Shown one piece after another: positions 1 to 7,924 of a stretch of DNA of 64,000 bases (its first letter is position 1; every line of letters begins with the position of its first letter). This DNA is from Azospirillum lipoferum. Its GTDB lineage: Bacteria; Pseudomonadota; Alphaproteobacteria; Azospirillales; Azospirillaceae. The position numbers and the translations under genes are program-made. The DNA is taken from NCBI RefSeq assembly GCF_024170005.1, contig NZ_JALJXJ010000022.1, positions 1-64,000 on the forward strand, in the 5' to 3' direction. Under the pieces are notes generated by a model. It searched no databases. It had not been told where the DNA came from and saw nothing but the letters and a program-made list of their open reading frames with translations.

Positions 1-46
1 GCTCATAACCTGAAGGCCGCAGGTTCAAATCCTGCCCCCGCAACCA
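1..46 (+). tRNA. initiator tRNA-Met (CAT), 3' part only
   Basis: The window opens inside a tRNA. The anticodon loop reads CT-CAT-AA with the CAT anticodon at 4-6. It is followed by a variable loop, a T arm carrying GGTTCAAATCC, and an acceptor strand CCCCCGC-A ending in an encoded CCA (44-46). The CCCCCGCAACCA end and the CTCATAACC loop match bacterial initiator tRNA-fMet rather than elongator tRNA-Met. The 5' half lies outside the window. Confidence 0.9.
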
Positions 47-53
47 AGTCAAC

Positions 54-88
54 AAAAAGCCCGCCTCCACAAGGAGCGCGGGCTTTTT
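54..88 (+). terminator. Rho-independent terminator of the tRNA gene
   Basis: The arm AAAAAGCCCGC (54-64) pairs with GCGGGCTTTTT (78-88), extended inward by CTCC/GGAG around an ACAA loop with one bulged base. It lies eight bases after the tRNA CCA end and finishes in a T run. Confidence 0.9.
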
Positions 89-338
89 GCTGTTCCGGTC
101 CTCGTTCTCCGATCGCCAGAATGGCCGCTATGAAGAAACCGGCGCGGTGAGGTGCCACGTCGGAAGACCACCGGCAAATCAACGGATGCGCGGAATTAAC
201 GCCTCATAAACGCATTTACAATGAACCTGTTTGAGACAAAAACCAGACAGGTGGAAGGGCGCCAAGCCGGGAAGGGGCTGGGGCAATTTTCCTGTCACGC
301 GACCACGAGCCGTGTGCCGGCCTCCCCAGGAGACATGA

Positions 339-998
339 ATGTTCAATATTTTGACCGTCATTATTTCGGTCGCTCTCACGGCGGTGATGGGAGCCGCCGG
401 TGTGTTTTACGTGGGTAGTGCCTTTACCACCGCCGGTCCGAAGGCGGCTGCCGTCGGCATCATCCAGGCGCTTTCGCAGGTCGATGCGGCCTGGACGCTG
501 TATGGCAGCAACGGCAACACCACGACCCTGGGTGCTGCGGGCGCGACCTTCCCCACCATGTCCGGTGCGGCGACTCAGACCGACCTGATCAACACCGGCT
601 ATCTCGCCGCCGTGCCGACCGCCCCGACCATCTCCAGCACCTGGAACGGTGTTGCCGGCGCCTACACGCTCGACCTGACCAACACTGCGACGGCGACCGG
701 CGTCACCCAGTTCACCAGCTTCGCCAACGGCGGCATCTTCCTGGTTCTGGGCACCACCGCCCTGTCGCAGTGCACGGAAATCGCCCGCGCCGGCGGCCAG
801 ATCAGCGCCACCGGCACGCTGGCCGTTCCCGGTACCGGCCTGACGCTGACGATCGCCACCCCCGCCGCCTTCAACACCGCCTTCACCGGCTACAAGTTCG
901 GCTGCGTCCAGATCACCACGGCCACGGCGCTGACCTTCAACAACGTGACCGGCATCGCCGGCGACAACAACAAGTACGTCGCCTACTACAAGTTCTAA
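339..998 (+). CDS. major pilin-like protein of a type IVb pilus
   Basis: A 219-residue protein with a hydrophobic helix from residue 4 to about 25, then an alpha-helical spine with a small-residue-rich, Thr/Ala-rich globular domain. Two cysteines in the C-terminal half (QCTEIAR and FGCVQI) could close the disulfide-bounded D-region typical of type IV pilins. A Shine-Dalgarno CAGGAGA lies just upstream. The codon before the ATG is an in-frame TGA (336-338), so no leader peptide can precede the helix, and position 5 is Leu rather than Glu. The gene has its own terminator at 1031, which would let it be made in excess over the machinery genes downstream, as expected for a major subunit. The pilin role rests on fold pattern and neighbours. 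Confidence 0.7.
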   Translation: MFNILTVIISVALTAVMGAAGVFYVGSAFTTAGPKAAAVGIIQALSQVDAAWTLYGSNGNTTTLGAAGATFPTMSGAATQTDLINTGYLAAVPTAPTISSTWNGVAGAYTLDLTNTATATGVTQFTSFANGGIFLVLGTTALSQCTEIARAGGQISATGTLAVPGTGLTLTIATPAAFNTAFTGYKFGCVQITTATALTFNNVTGIAGDNNKYVAYYKF

Positions 999-1030
999 GC
1001 GGCGGCTGAGGTGCACTGCTCTTGACCGAG

Positions 1031-1061
1031 ACGCCCCGACCCCAGTGGCCGGGGCGTTTTC
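1031..1061 (+). terminator. terminator after the first pilin gene
   Basis: CGCCCCG (1032-1038) pairs with CGGGGCG (1050-1056), with further CC/GG pairing inside, and is followed by TTTTC. It separates the pilin gene from the rest of the pilus cluster. Confidence 0.75.
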
Positions 1062-1155
1062 GTGTATTTTCCGGGTCTTTTTTAAAAGCGCGGCAATGGG
1101 ATTGGTCCGGGACCCGGCCGCGGGATAGAGTGGGCCCGTTTTCGGAGGTCGTGCC

Positions 1156-2808
1156 ATGACATCGCTGATCCTGATGACCATCATGGCCATCTCGCTGGTG
1201 GCGACGACCGGCTACACCGCCTACACCATGGTCGACGCCTCGAACCGGGTCAGTCAGGCCCAGCGGAGCGCTGCCGACATGCACCGGCTGGCGGCCCTGG
1301 TCGAGGCGAACCTGCGCGTTCTCGACAATGACGGTGTCGCCAGCCCGCCGGCACCCGAGGATCCGCCGCCCCGTCCCGCGAGTGCAACGCCCGCAAAGGC
1401 CCAGGCGGCAGGCGGCAAGGCCGCGTCCAAGGATCCTGCGCAGCCAGCCGGCACCCTGCCGCGCTGGCTGATGCCTGGCACCCGGACGCCCTGGGGGGCC
1501 GTCTATGGCTATTGTGTGTTTGCCCCGGCATCGGAGCGGGCGGCGCCACAACTGCGGACGGCCGTTTGGCCTGCGGGTGCCGCCGGCGGCGGGCGCAGCT
1601 ATGTGGCGGCGGCCCCCGCCGCTCCAGTGGAGTTGGCCCGCGCCGGGGTGATCGCTGCCATCGTGGCGCCGCCGATCGGCTCCACCACCCTGCCGGACTG
1701 TGCCGCCCTGACCGTCCGCGATGGCCGGATCGAGGTTCCAGAGGGCAGCGCCGTTGCCGTCACCCGCGGGGCTTCGGCCGATCTCGCAGCGCTCGCCGCC
1801 TCGGCGACGGTCACGCGCCATGTCGCGCCGACGGCGCAGGGCGATGCGACCGGGACCAGCCAGAGCGACGCCATGACGCTGTCGGCGGCACTCGGCCATT
1901 GGCAGGCGACGCGGCCGTCGACCATGGTCCTGCGCCTCGCCCCCGGCCGGCACGAGCTTCCGGCGGCGCAGGTGCAGGCGCTGGCCGCCGATCCGGGCGG
2001 CAGCCGGGCGGTGCGTCTGGTGCTGAAGGCGGAGGGGCCCGGCGTCGTGGTGGCGACCAACCCGCCGGATATGGCGTTGCGTCTGCCGACCGATGTCCGG
2101 ATCGAGAATATCGGCTTCGAGATGCCGGTCGAGGCGCTGCCCGGCACCCAGCTGACGCTTGTCGGGGACAACGCCATCTCCACCAACCGGGCCGCCGGGC
2201 TGCGGGTGGCGCATGCGCGGCTGGACGTCGCGGGTGGGCGGCTGACGGTGTCGGCCCCCGGCGGCGATGGCGTGCTGGTCGACGGCGGCACCGCCCTGTT
2301 CCGCGATGCGGCGGTCGAGGTCACGGTGGGAGCCGGGCGCAGCGCGCTGGTGTCCTCGCTGGGGGCCGGGGTGACCTTCACGGCGGAGACGCGACGTCCC
2401 CGGCTGCAGGTCCATGGCCGCGGCCTGCCGATGGCGGCGCTGCGCAGCGGCGGCGGGCAGGCCATCCTCGACCGGACCGATGTCTCCGTCGACAACGGCA
2501 CGCCCTTCGGCATCGTCATCGAGAATGGTCAGCTTGAGATGAAGTCCTCCGTCATCGGTGGGCCGGCGGCGCGGCCGGGCAGTGCCGGGGTCCTCGATCT
2601 CGGCGGGTCGCATGCGGTGGCGGACCCCAACAGCCACATCTGGTCGGCCCCCGGCGGCCGTTGCGCCCAGGGCGCCCTGTTCACACAGCAGTCGGGCCAG
2701 CAGCAGGTGGTTGCAGGGGAGGGTGTGCGTGGCGTTTCCGGGGCTGCCGCATCGGGTGCCGCCCTGCCGTCGGTCGCCAACCGGGCGAGTTGGACATGCC
2801 GGTCCTGA
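1156..2808 (+). CDS. pilin-like N-terminus fused to a long beta-helix-like domain; candidate pilus-tip adhesin
   Basis: A 550-residue protein. Residues 3-26 form a hydrophobic helix followed by an amphipathic spine (SNRVSQAQRSA...LAALVEANLR), as in type IV pilins. A Pro/Ala-rich linker follows at about 62-95. Residues from about 245 to 480 are rows of short alternating strands with recurring Gly, Asp and Val (for example LDVAGGRLTVSAPGGDGVLV), which suggests a parallel beta-helix. Four Cys occur, two near the C-terminus. The start is fixed: GGAGG at 1144-1148 lies 7 bases before the ATG, and no start codon exists back to the in-frame TAG at 1126. It overlaps the ATPase gene by 13 bases. By position and architecture it resembles the role of R64 PilV (pilin stalk plus adhesin), but no sequence similarity to PilV is claimed. 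Confidence 0.6.
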   Translation: MTSLILMTIMAISLVATTGYTAYTMVDASNRVSQAQRSAADMHRLAALVEANLRVLDNDGVASPPAPEDPPPRPASATPAKAQAAGGKAASKDPAQPAGTLPRWLMPGTRTPWGAVYGYCVFAPASERAAPQLRTAVWPAGAAGGGRSYVAAAPAAPVELARAGVIAAIVAPPIGSTTLPDCAALTVRDGRIEVPEGSAVAVTRGASADLAALAASATVTRHVAPTAQGDATGTSQSDAMTLSAALGHWQATRPSTMVLRLAPGRHELPAAQVQALAADPGGSRAVRLVLKAEGPGVVVATNPPDMALRLPTDVRIENIGFEMPVEALPGTQLTLVGDNAISTNRAAGLRVAHARLDVAGGRLTVSAPGGDGVLVDGGTALFRDAAVEVTVGAGRSALVSSLGAGVTFTAETRRPRLQVHGRGLPMAALRSGGGQAILDRTDVSVDNGTPFGIVIENGQLEMKSSVIGGPAARPGSAGVLDLGGSHAVADPNSHIWSAPGGRCAQGALFTQQSGQQQVVAGEGVRGVSGAAASGAALPSVANRASWTCRS

Positions 2809-4325
2809 AGCCCTCCGCCGCCTTCCGCGAGGAGCTGGCCGGCTATCTGCTGCGCAAGGGGCTGGTGACCCGCGGCATTCTCGACGCCGCGATGGCGGAG
2901 CAGCGGGTGACCGGCGAGTCGCTGGGGGCCATCCTGGTGCGCAACGGCTTCCTTGCCCGCGCCGACCTGAACGAGGCGAAGATCAGCCATGAGACCGCGC
3001 TGGAAACGCCGGAGGCGATGGGCGGCACGCCGATCCCGCTGCCGCTGCTGGAGCGCCACGCGATCATCGTCACCGGGCTCAGCGACGATGCGGTGCATGT
3101 GGCGACGCTGCATGACGAATCGGTGGCCGGCCGGGTGGCGGCCCGCTATTACCCCGGCCGGACGGTGCGCTTCAGCAGCTTCGTGCCCGACCAGTTCGAC
3201 GAGTTCCTCGACCGCGTCCGCCGTGCCCAGTCCGGGCTGGAGGATAGCGACCCGGTGGAGCAGCTGGTGTCCCGCGCGGTGGAGGCTGGGGCGTCGGACA
3301 TCCACATCCTGCCGCGCCGCAAGACCTGCAGCATCTTCCTGCGGGTGGACGGCGTCCGCCGCCTGATGGACGAGACGGCGGCCGGGAGCGCCGCTACCAT
3401 CGTCGCCCGGATCAAGGATCGCTCCGGCATGGATCTGGCGGAACGGCGGCTGCCGCAGGAAGGGCGGTTCGAGATCGAGCATCGCGGCCGCCCGATCGAC
3501 CTGCGCGTGACCACCGTGCCGTCGGTGGATGGTGAGATCATCGTCATGCGCATCCTGGATGTGGAGCGGGTGCAGCCGAACCTGGACCGGCTGGGCATCA
3601 GCCATGTCGGCGACTGGCGGCGGGCGGTGGACCGGCGTCACGGGCTGTGCTTGGTCTGCGGGCCGACCGGCTCGGGTAAATCGACCACCCTGACCGCGAC
3701 CGTGCGCGAGATGGACCGGCTGGGCCGCGCCATCTACAGCATCGAGGATCCGGTGGAATACCGCATGGCCTATACGGGGCAGGTGAACGTCAACCCGGCG
3801 GTCAAGCTCGACTTCGCGCGAGTGGTCCGCACCTTCATGCGCGCCGATCCCGATGTGATCGTGCTGGGCGAAGTGCGCGACGAGGAGACCGCGCAGATCG
3901 CGGTGCGGGCGGCCGACACCGGCCATATGGTGCTGACCACCCTGCACACCGGGTCGGTCAACGGGGCGATCGACCGGTTGCGCCATCTCGGCGTTCCGGC
4001 CCATGACATCAAGTCGCTGCTGCGCGGCGTCCTGGTGCAGTCGCTGGTCCGCACCCTCTGCCGGGCCTGCCGTGGCGCCGGCTGCGCGGCTTGCGGCAAT
4101 GCCGGCTATGCCGGGCGGACGGCGGTCAGCGAATGCGCGGTGTTCGACGATCCCGCCGCCGTGGTCGCCGCGGCGAAGGGGGCGCGGAACTGGCCGTCGT
4201 TGTACGAGGATGCGGTTGCCAAATTCCATGCCGGCGTCACCACCGCCGCCGAACTGCGCCGGGTCTTCGGCAGCGAGGCGAGCGGCGTGGAGCAGCGCAT
4301 GCCGGTGCCCCGGCCCAAAAAGTGA
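2796..4325 (+). CDS. pilQ: type IVb pilus assembly ATPase (PilQ/GspE/PilB family)
   Basis: A 509-residue secretion ATPase that powers pilus extension at the cytoplasmic face of the inner membrane. Visible are Walker A GPTGSGKST (289-297), an Asp box YSIEDPVEY (about 314-322), Walker B VIVLGEVRD (354-362), a His box around TTLHTGS, and a zinc tetracysteine C422-x2-C425-x4-C430-x2-C433 as in PilB/GspE. The first 65 residues have two LxxxLVxxGxL-type helices resembling an MshEN/GspE N-terminal domain, which binds c-di-GMP in some relatives. The ATG at 2796 is chosen because the family fold begins there; it overlaps the stop of the upstream gene. The symbol follows R64 thin-pilus naming. Confidence 0.9.
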   Translation: MPVLKPSAAFREELAGYLLRKGLVTRGILDAAMAEQRVTGESLGAILVRNGFLARADLNEAKISHETALETPEAMGGTPIPLPLLERHAIIVTGLSDDAVHVATLHDESVAGRVAARYYPGRTVRFSSFVPDQFDEFLDRVRRAQSGLEDSDPVEQLVSRAVEAGASDIHILPRRKTCSIFLRVDGVRRLMDETAAGSAATIVARIKDRSGMDLAERRLPQEGRFEIEHRGRPIDLRVTTVPSVDGEIIVMRILDVERVQPNLDRLGISHVGDWRRAVDRRHGLCLVCGPTGSGKSTTLTATVREMDRLGRAIYSIEDPVEYRMAYTGQVNVNPAVKLDFARVVRTFMRADPDVIVLGEVRDEETAQIAVRAADTGHMVLTTLHTGSVNGAIDRLRHLGVPAHDIKSLLRGVLVQSLVRTLCRACRGAGCAACGNAGYAGRTAVSECAVFDDPAAVVAAAKGARNWPSLYEDAVAKFHAGVTTAAELRRVFGSEASGVEQRMPVPRPKK

Positions 4326-4352
4326 GGCCGAAGAAATGAGAGTCCCGCAGCG

Positions 4353-4820
4353 ATGAACATCATCCAGGCGATTTTCGCCCTTGCCCTGATGGGCATGGTG
4401 GTGGCCGGCGGCATCCAGTACGTCAACCCGTCGGCGATGGCGAAAAGCCGCGTCGCCTCGCAGGCGGATTCCGGGTTTTCCGTGCTGGAGGGCGCCTATC
4501 GCAGCCGGCAGGCCAGCGGTGCCGCGGCCCCGGCCGCCGACGGGTGGCAGGCGGCGCTGTTCCCCGTCTTCGGCACGATGCCGGCGGCGGTGTCGGGGCT
4601 GTCCTGGTCCTATGGCGTGCAGGTGGAGGGCAACTGGTTCTGCCTGTCCGGGCCGCTGTCAGGTGCTTCTGCCGGCGATCCGGTGATGGGGGCGCTGACC
4701 TTCCTCGCCACCCGGCGGCCGGAGGGACTGTACGAGGTGACGCGCAGTTGCGGCGGGGTGGGGGGAGAGCCGGCTGGGACCGTCGCCGCCACCCTGTGGA
4801 TGCAGCGGGCGGCGCGATAG
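4353..4820 (+). CDS. small pilin-like protein (minor pilin)
   Basis: A 155-residue protein beginning MNIIQAIFALALMGMVVAGG, which aligns directly with the mature N-terminus of type IVb pilins but has Gln at position 5 in place of the conserved Glu. After the spine comes a small domain with two cysteines (WFCLSG and RSCGG) that could form the D-region disulfide. No start codon exists between this ATG and the in-frame stop at 4323-4325, so there is no leader peptide. It follows the ATPase gene by 27 bases. Whether it or the 339-998 protein is the major subunit cannot be told from sequence. Confidence 0.65.
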   Translation: MNIIQAIFALALMGMVVAGGIQYVNPSAMAKSRVASQADSGFSVLEGAYRSRQASGAAAPAADGWQAALFPVFGTMPAAVSGLSWSYGVQVEGNWFCLSGPLSGASAGDPVMGALTFLATRRPEGLYEVTRSCGGVGGEPAGTVAATLWMQRAAR

Positions 4821-4973
4821 GAACGTGGGTCCGGTCCTGAACTTGTTTCGGCCCCGGCCATTGACCGCAGGGCTCCGACAGGCATAGAGATGCTGCGGCA
4901 TCCTATCCATGCGTGGTAGTTTGGATGGAGTTTCGCCACCTCTTTCGGTCGGGTCGGGAAGGCAGGGGCGTTC

Positions 4974-5708
4974 TTGGGCAGCGGCGGTCTTGCGACCAAC
5001 GTCATGTACGGCTTCCTGGAAGGCGTGGAGCGCCGCGACGCCCTCGCCTATGCGCGGTCGTTCGCACGGCGCACGGTGGGAAGCTCCGAACGCTGCTGGT
5101 ACGCGGTCGAACCGCTGTGGACCGGCTTTCTCTATGAAATTCACGAGGGCGGTCCCGGCCGCTCCTTCCTGCCCGATCTGGTGACGGAGCTAGACGCCAA
5201 TCCCGGCGGCATCGCGCTGGTGCCGTCGGGGCGGCGGGTGTTCGAGCTGACGGTGCGCAACGGGCGTCCGGTCGGCGGACTGCTGCCCGAGGCCAAGAGC
5301 CGGCAGGTCCAGCTTCAGATGGCGGCGATCCGGCCAACGGTGCCGGTCGACGGCAAGGCCTATGGCGTGATGATCCCGCCCTGGGTGACCGCCGATCAGG
5401 TCAGGCTGCGCACCATCCGGGCGACGCGGCGGATGCGGCGGGTGGCGGCTCCGGTCTCGATGCCGCTGGCGCTGTCGTCAGTCGGCTTCGCCGCCGGGCT
5501 GGGGCTGCTGACCACCGGCGGCGGGCTCTATTACTGGTCGCCCCACCGCGTGCCGCAGCCGCAGGCGTTGACGCTGGAGCAGATGCCCCATCGGCAGTGG
5601 GAGGCGGCACTGGCCGCCACCGGTCCGGACAATTACGTCAGCAAGCTGGAATACCGCGACGGCAAGTGGACCATCGAAATTGCGGGCCAGAGTGCGGGTG
5701 CCCGCTGA
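4974..5708 (+). CDS. bitopic pilus-biogenesis accessory protein, PilO-like
   Basis: A 244-residue protein with a cytoplasmic N-terminal half (beta-rich, WYAVEPLWTGFLYEI...), one hydrophobic segment (PLALSSVGFAAGLGLL, about 175-198), and a short periplasmic tail (PDNYVSKLEYRDGKWTIEI). This one-membrane-pass layout and the place between pilin and PilP-like genes fit R64 PilO, although R64 PilO is much longer. I chose the TTG at 4974 because GGCAGGGGC lies just before it; the first ATG is at 5004 and has no clear ribosome site. About 150 bases separate it from the preceding gene, so an internal promoter is possible; TTGACC at 4861 with CATAGA at 4883 is a weak candidate. The homology call is tentative. 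Confidence 0.5.
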   Translation: MGSGGLATNVMYGFLEGVERRDALAYARSFARRTVGSSERCWYAVEPLWTGFLYEIHEGGPGRSFLPDLVTELDANPGGIALVPSGRRVFELTVRNGRPVGGLLPEAKSRQVQLQMAAIRPTVPVDGKAYGVMIPPWVTADQVRLRTIRATRRMRRVAAPVSMPLALSSVGFAAGLGLLTTGGGLYYWSPHRVPQPQALTLEQMPHRQWEAALAATGPDNYVSKLEYRDGKWTIEIAGQSAGAR

Positions 5709-5809
5709 TGCCCCCGCTGATGCTGTGGACAGTCGCCGATTTACCCATTCTCAAGCATAGCGCTGGGAGTATTGCCGCCGGATCGGAGGATCGCGACCAA
5801 CGGGCGGGA

Positions 5810-6397
5810 ATGATGGCGGATCGGGTTTCCGGAGTGATCGGAGGAATGGCGGGAGCGGCCTTGCTGGCGGCGTCGCTGTCGGCTGGCCTGCTGCTCCCGG
5901 CTGCCGCGCTGGCGGAGGAAAGCCCGTTCCTGCCGCCGAAGGACCGCCAGGACAATCTGGAAAGGCGCCTGCAACAGCGCATCGACACCGCCGTGTCCGG
6001 GCTTGAGGAGCGGGTCGCCAAGGCGATGATCGACGCGCTCGACGGCCGGGCGCGCGACGGTGCCCTGCCGCGGGCGGTCGAGGATGCGCTGGCCCGCCGG
6101 ATGGCCGCAACCGGGGGTGCATTCCCCGGCGGGATCTCGCCCGGAGCCACGCCACCGGGCGGGCGCCGGCAGGGGACCGCGCTGGCCGGCAGCCCGCCGG
6201 GGGCGCCGTCGCTGCCGCCGCTGCCCAATATGCCGGCGCCCGGCATGTCGGCGGCCGATCTGGTGCCGTCTGGGGCCACCTTCGTCGGCTGCCTCGATGG
6301 CCGCGCCTTTTTCCAGGACCGCGCCGGTACGCCGTTCCTGATCGACCCGCGCGCCTTCCCGGCGACGGGCGGGGGACCCGCCACATGCGCAAGATGA
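5810..6397 (+). CDS. periplasmic pilus-biogenesis protein, PilP-like
   Basis: A 195-residue protein with a Sec signal peptide (hydrophobic residues about 8-33, cleavage after AALA before EESPF). A charged coiled-coil-like stretch (DNLERRLQQRID...LEERVAKAMIDAL) and a Pro/Gly-rich linker follow. The C-terminal domain (GATFVGCLDGRAFFQDRAGTPFLID) resembles the small beta domain of PilP proteins that dock on the secretin. It ends inside the start of the secretin gene. The start is uncertain: ATG codons at 5708 (overlapping the upstream stop), 5810 and 5813 are in frame; the last two place the signal peptide correctly. Confidence 0.55.
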   Translation: MMADRVSGVIGGMAGAALLAASLSAGLLLPAAALAEESPFLPPKDRQDNLERRLQQRIDTAVSGLEERVAKAMIDALDGRARDGALPRAVEDALARRMAATGGAFPGGISPGATPPGGRRQGTALAGSPPGAPSLPPLPNMPAPGMSAADLVPSGATFVGCLDGRAFFQDRAGTPFLIDPRAFPATGGGPATCAR

Positions 6398-7911
6398 CCG
6401 TGATCCGCAAAAGCGGCTTCCTGATGCCGGCCGTGCTGGGGCTGCTGGCTGCCGGTTCCCTGGCCGGCTGCTCCCTGCCGGAGGTGGCCGAGCTGCCGAA
6501 GCGCGAGACCGTGGTTGCCGCCGCCGAGCAGCGCCTGACCGAGGACAATTCGCCGGCGGTGACCGAGGTGCCGGTCGGCCGGGGGATGCTGGTCGCCCAA
6601 TCCCTGCGCCAGCCGCTGCCGGCCAGCCTCGCGGCGCGCCAGATCTCGGTCAGCTTCCCGTCGGGGGAGAACACGCTGGACCGGCTGACCAGCATGATGA
6701 CCTATTCCGGCGTGCCGGTCGCCACCCGGTTCGAGGGTACCGACGGGGCGGCAATGCTGCGTCAGACCCTGCCGATCCGCGCCTTCACCGGCAGCTTCAC
6801 CGATCTGGCCGGGGTGCTGGAAACCGGCATGGGCGTGGTGGCCTGGTGGCAGAACGGCACGCTGTTCCTCAGCAACCGCGACCGCTTCGCCTTCACCGTG
6901 CCGCAGAACCAGGCGGTCATCGATTCGGTGATGGCCGATCTGAAGACGCTGGGCGCCACCGACATCACCCAGTCGCTGCGCGGCGGGCAGGTGGTCTTCT
7001 CCGCCTCGCCCACCGTCTACCGCGAGGTGATCCAGCCCTACATCGACCGGCTGCACCGCAACATGGCGATGGTGCGCATCCAGCTGGCGGTGGTCAGCCT
7101 GGGCCTGACCGACCAGTCGGCCAGCGGTTTCGACTGGAACGCGCTGGCCTTGCAGTTCAACCGGCTGCAATCGGGCACCACCACGACGACCACGGGGACG
7201 ACGACCGCCACCACCGCCGGCACCATATCGGCCGCCCAGCCGCCGATCTCCGTCAACATCTCCAACCCCGGCACGCTGCTGGGGGTCAGCGGCGTGTTCA
7301 ACGTCGCCGGCGCCATCACCTTCCTGTCGAAGTTCGGCAACACCGACACCCGCCAGAATGTCGAGGTGCACACCCTGTCAGGGGCGGAGGTGACGCTGCG
7401 CAGCGGCCAGACCATCCCCTATGTCACCGGGGTGGGCGTCACCGCCGTCGGCGGGCTCGGCACCGCAGCCGCCGCTCCCGGGGGAGCGGCGCTGAACTCG
7501 CCGGGCATCGTCGGGTCGGCGCAGACCGGCACGGTGCAGACCGGGCTGACCATCAAGCTGACGCCGCATTTCGACGCCGACAACCAGATCGTCACCATCG
7601 ACCTGAACCTGCTGCTGAACAACCTGATCGAGTTCCGCGACCTGAACGCCGGCAACCAGGTGGGCATCCTGACCCAGCCGGTGACGCAGGAACAGGCGCT
7701 GAACGACATCGTCCGGGTGGTGGCCGGCAACACGGTGGTGCTGGGCGGATTGCAGACCGACAGCCGCGGTTTCAGCGGCAACCAGCCGACGGTGACCCGC
7801 GGGGCGATCGACAAGGGGGTGATCGGCAAGCAGGCGCAGGACATCAGCAAGGATGCGCTTTTCCTGATCCTGCGGCCGACCGTGACGGTCTTCCGTCCGG
7901 CGGCGCGCTGA
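6385..7911 (+). CDS. pilN: type IVb pilus secretin lipoprotein (PilN/BfpB type)
   Basis: A 508-residue outer-membrane secretin that forms the pilus exit channel. A lipobox LAGC places the lipidated cysteine at residue 29. Next come an STN-like domain (ISVSFPSGENTLDRLTSM, about 84-150), an N-domain rich in short repeats, and a C-terminal secretin domain (about 330-500) with the family hallmarks: VEVHTLSGAEVTLRSGQTIP, GLTIKLTPHFDADNQIVTIDL and VVLGGLQ. A Thr-rich stretch (GTTTTTTGTTTATT) lies mid-protein. The start overlaps the preceding gene by 13 bases, so the two are translationally coupled. Confidence 0.9.
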   Translation: MRKMTVIRKSGFLMPAVLGLLAAGSLAGCSLPEVAELPKRETVVAAAEQRLTEDNSPAVTEVPVGRGMLVAQSLRQPLPASLAARQISVSFPSGENTLDRLTSMMTYSGVPVATRFEGTDGAAMLRQTLPIRAFTGSFTDLAGVLETGMGVVAWWQNGTLFLSNRDRFAFTVPQNQAVIDSVMADLKTLGATDITQSLRGGQVVFSASPTVYREVIQPYIDRLHRNMAMVRIQLAVVSLGLTDQSASGFDWNALALQFNRLQSGTTTTTTGTTTATTAGTISAAQPPISVNISNPGTLLGVSGVFNVAGAITFLSKFGNTDTRQNVEVHTLSGAEVTLRSGQTIPYVTGVGVTAVGGLGTAAAAPGGAALNSPGIVGSAQTGTVQTGLTIKLTPHFDADNQIVTIDLNLLLNNLIEFRDLNAGNQVGILTQPVTQEQALNDIVRVVAGNTVVLGGLQTDSRGFSGNQPTVTRGAIDKGVIGKQAQDISKDALFLILRPTVTVFRPAAR

Positions 7912-7924
7912 CGGGACGGCGGCG

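Noticed and set aside
1..90. tRNA 3' end as an integration site for a pilus island
   Set aside because: I found no second copy of the tRNA 3' segment in the window, no integrase, and the pilus genes have the same GC-rich composition as their surroundings.
225..252. Inverted repeat ACCTGT/ACAGGT upstream of the first pilin
   Set aside because: Six-base arms 16 bases apart are expected by chance and no promoter elements line up with them.
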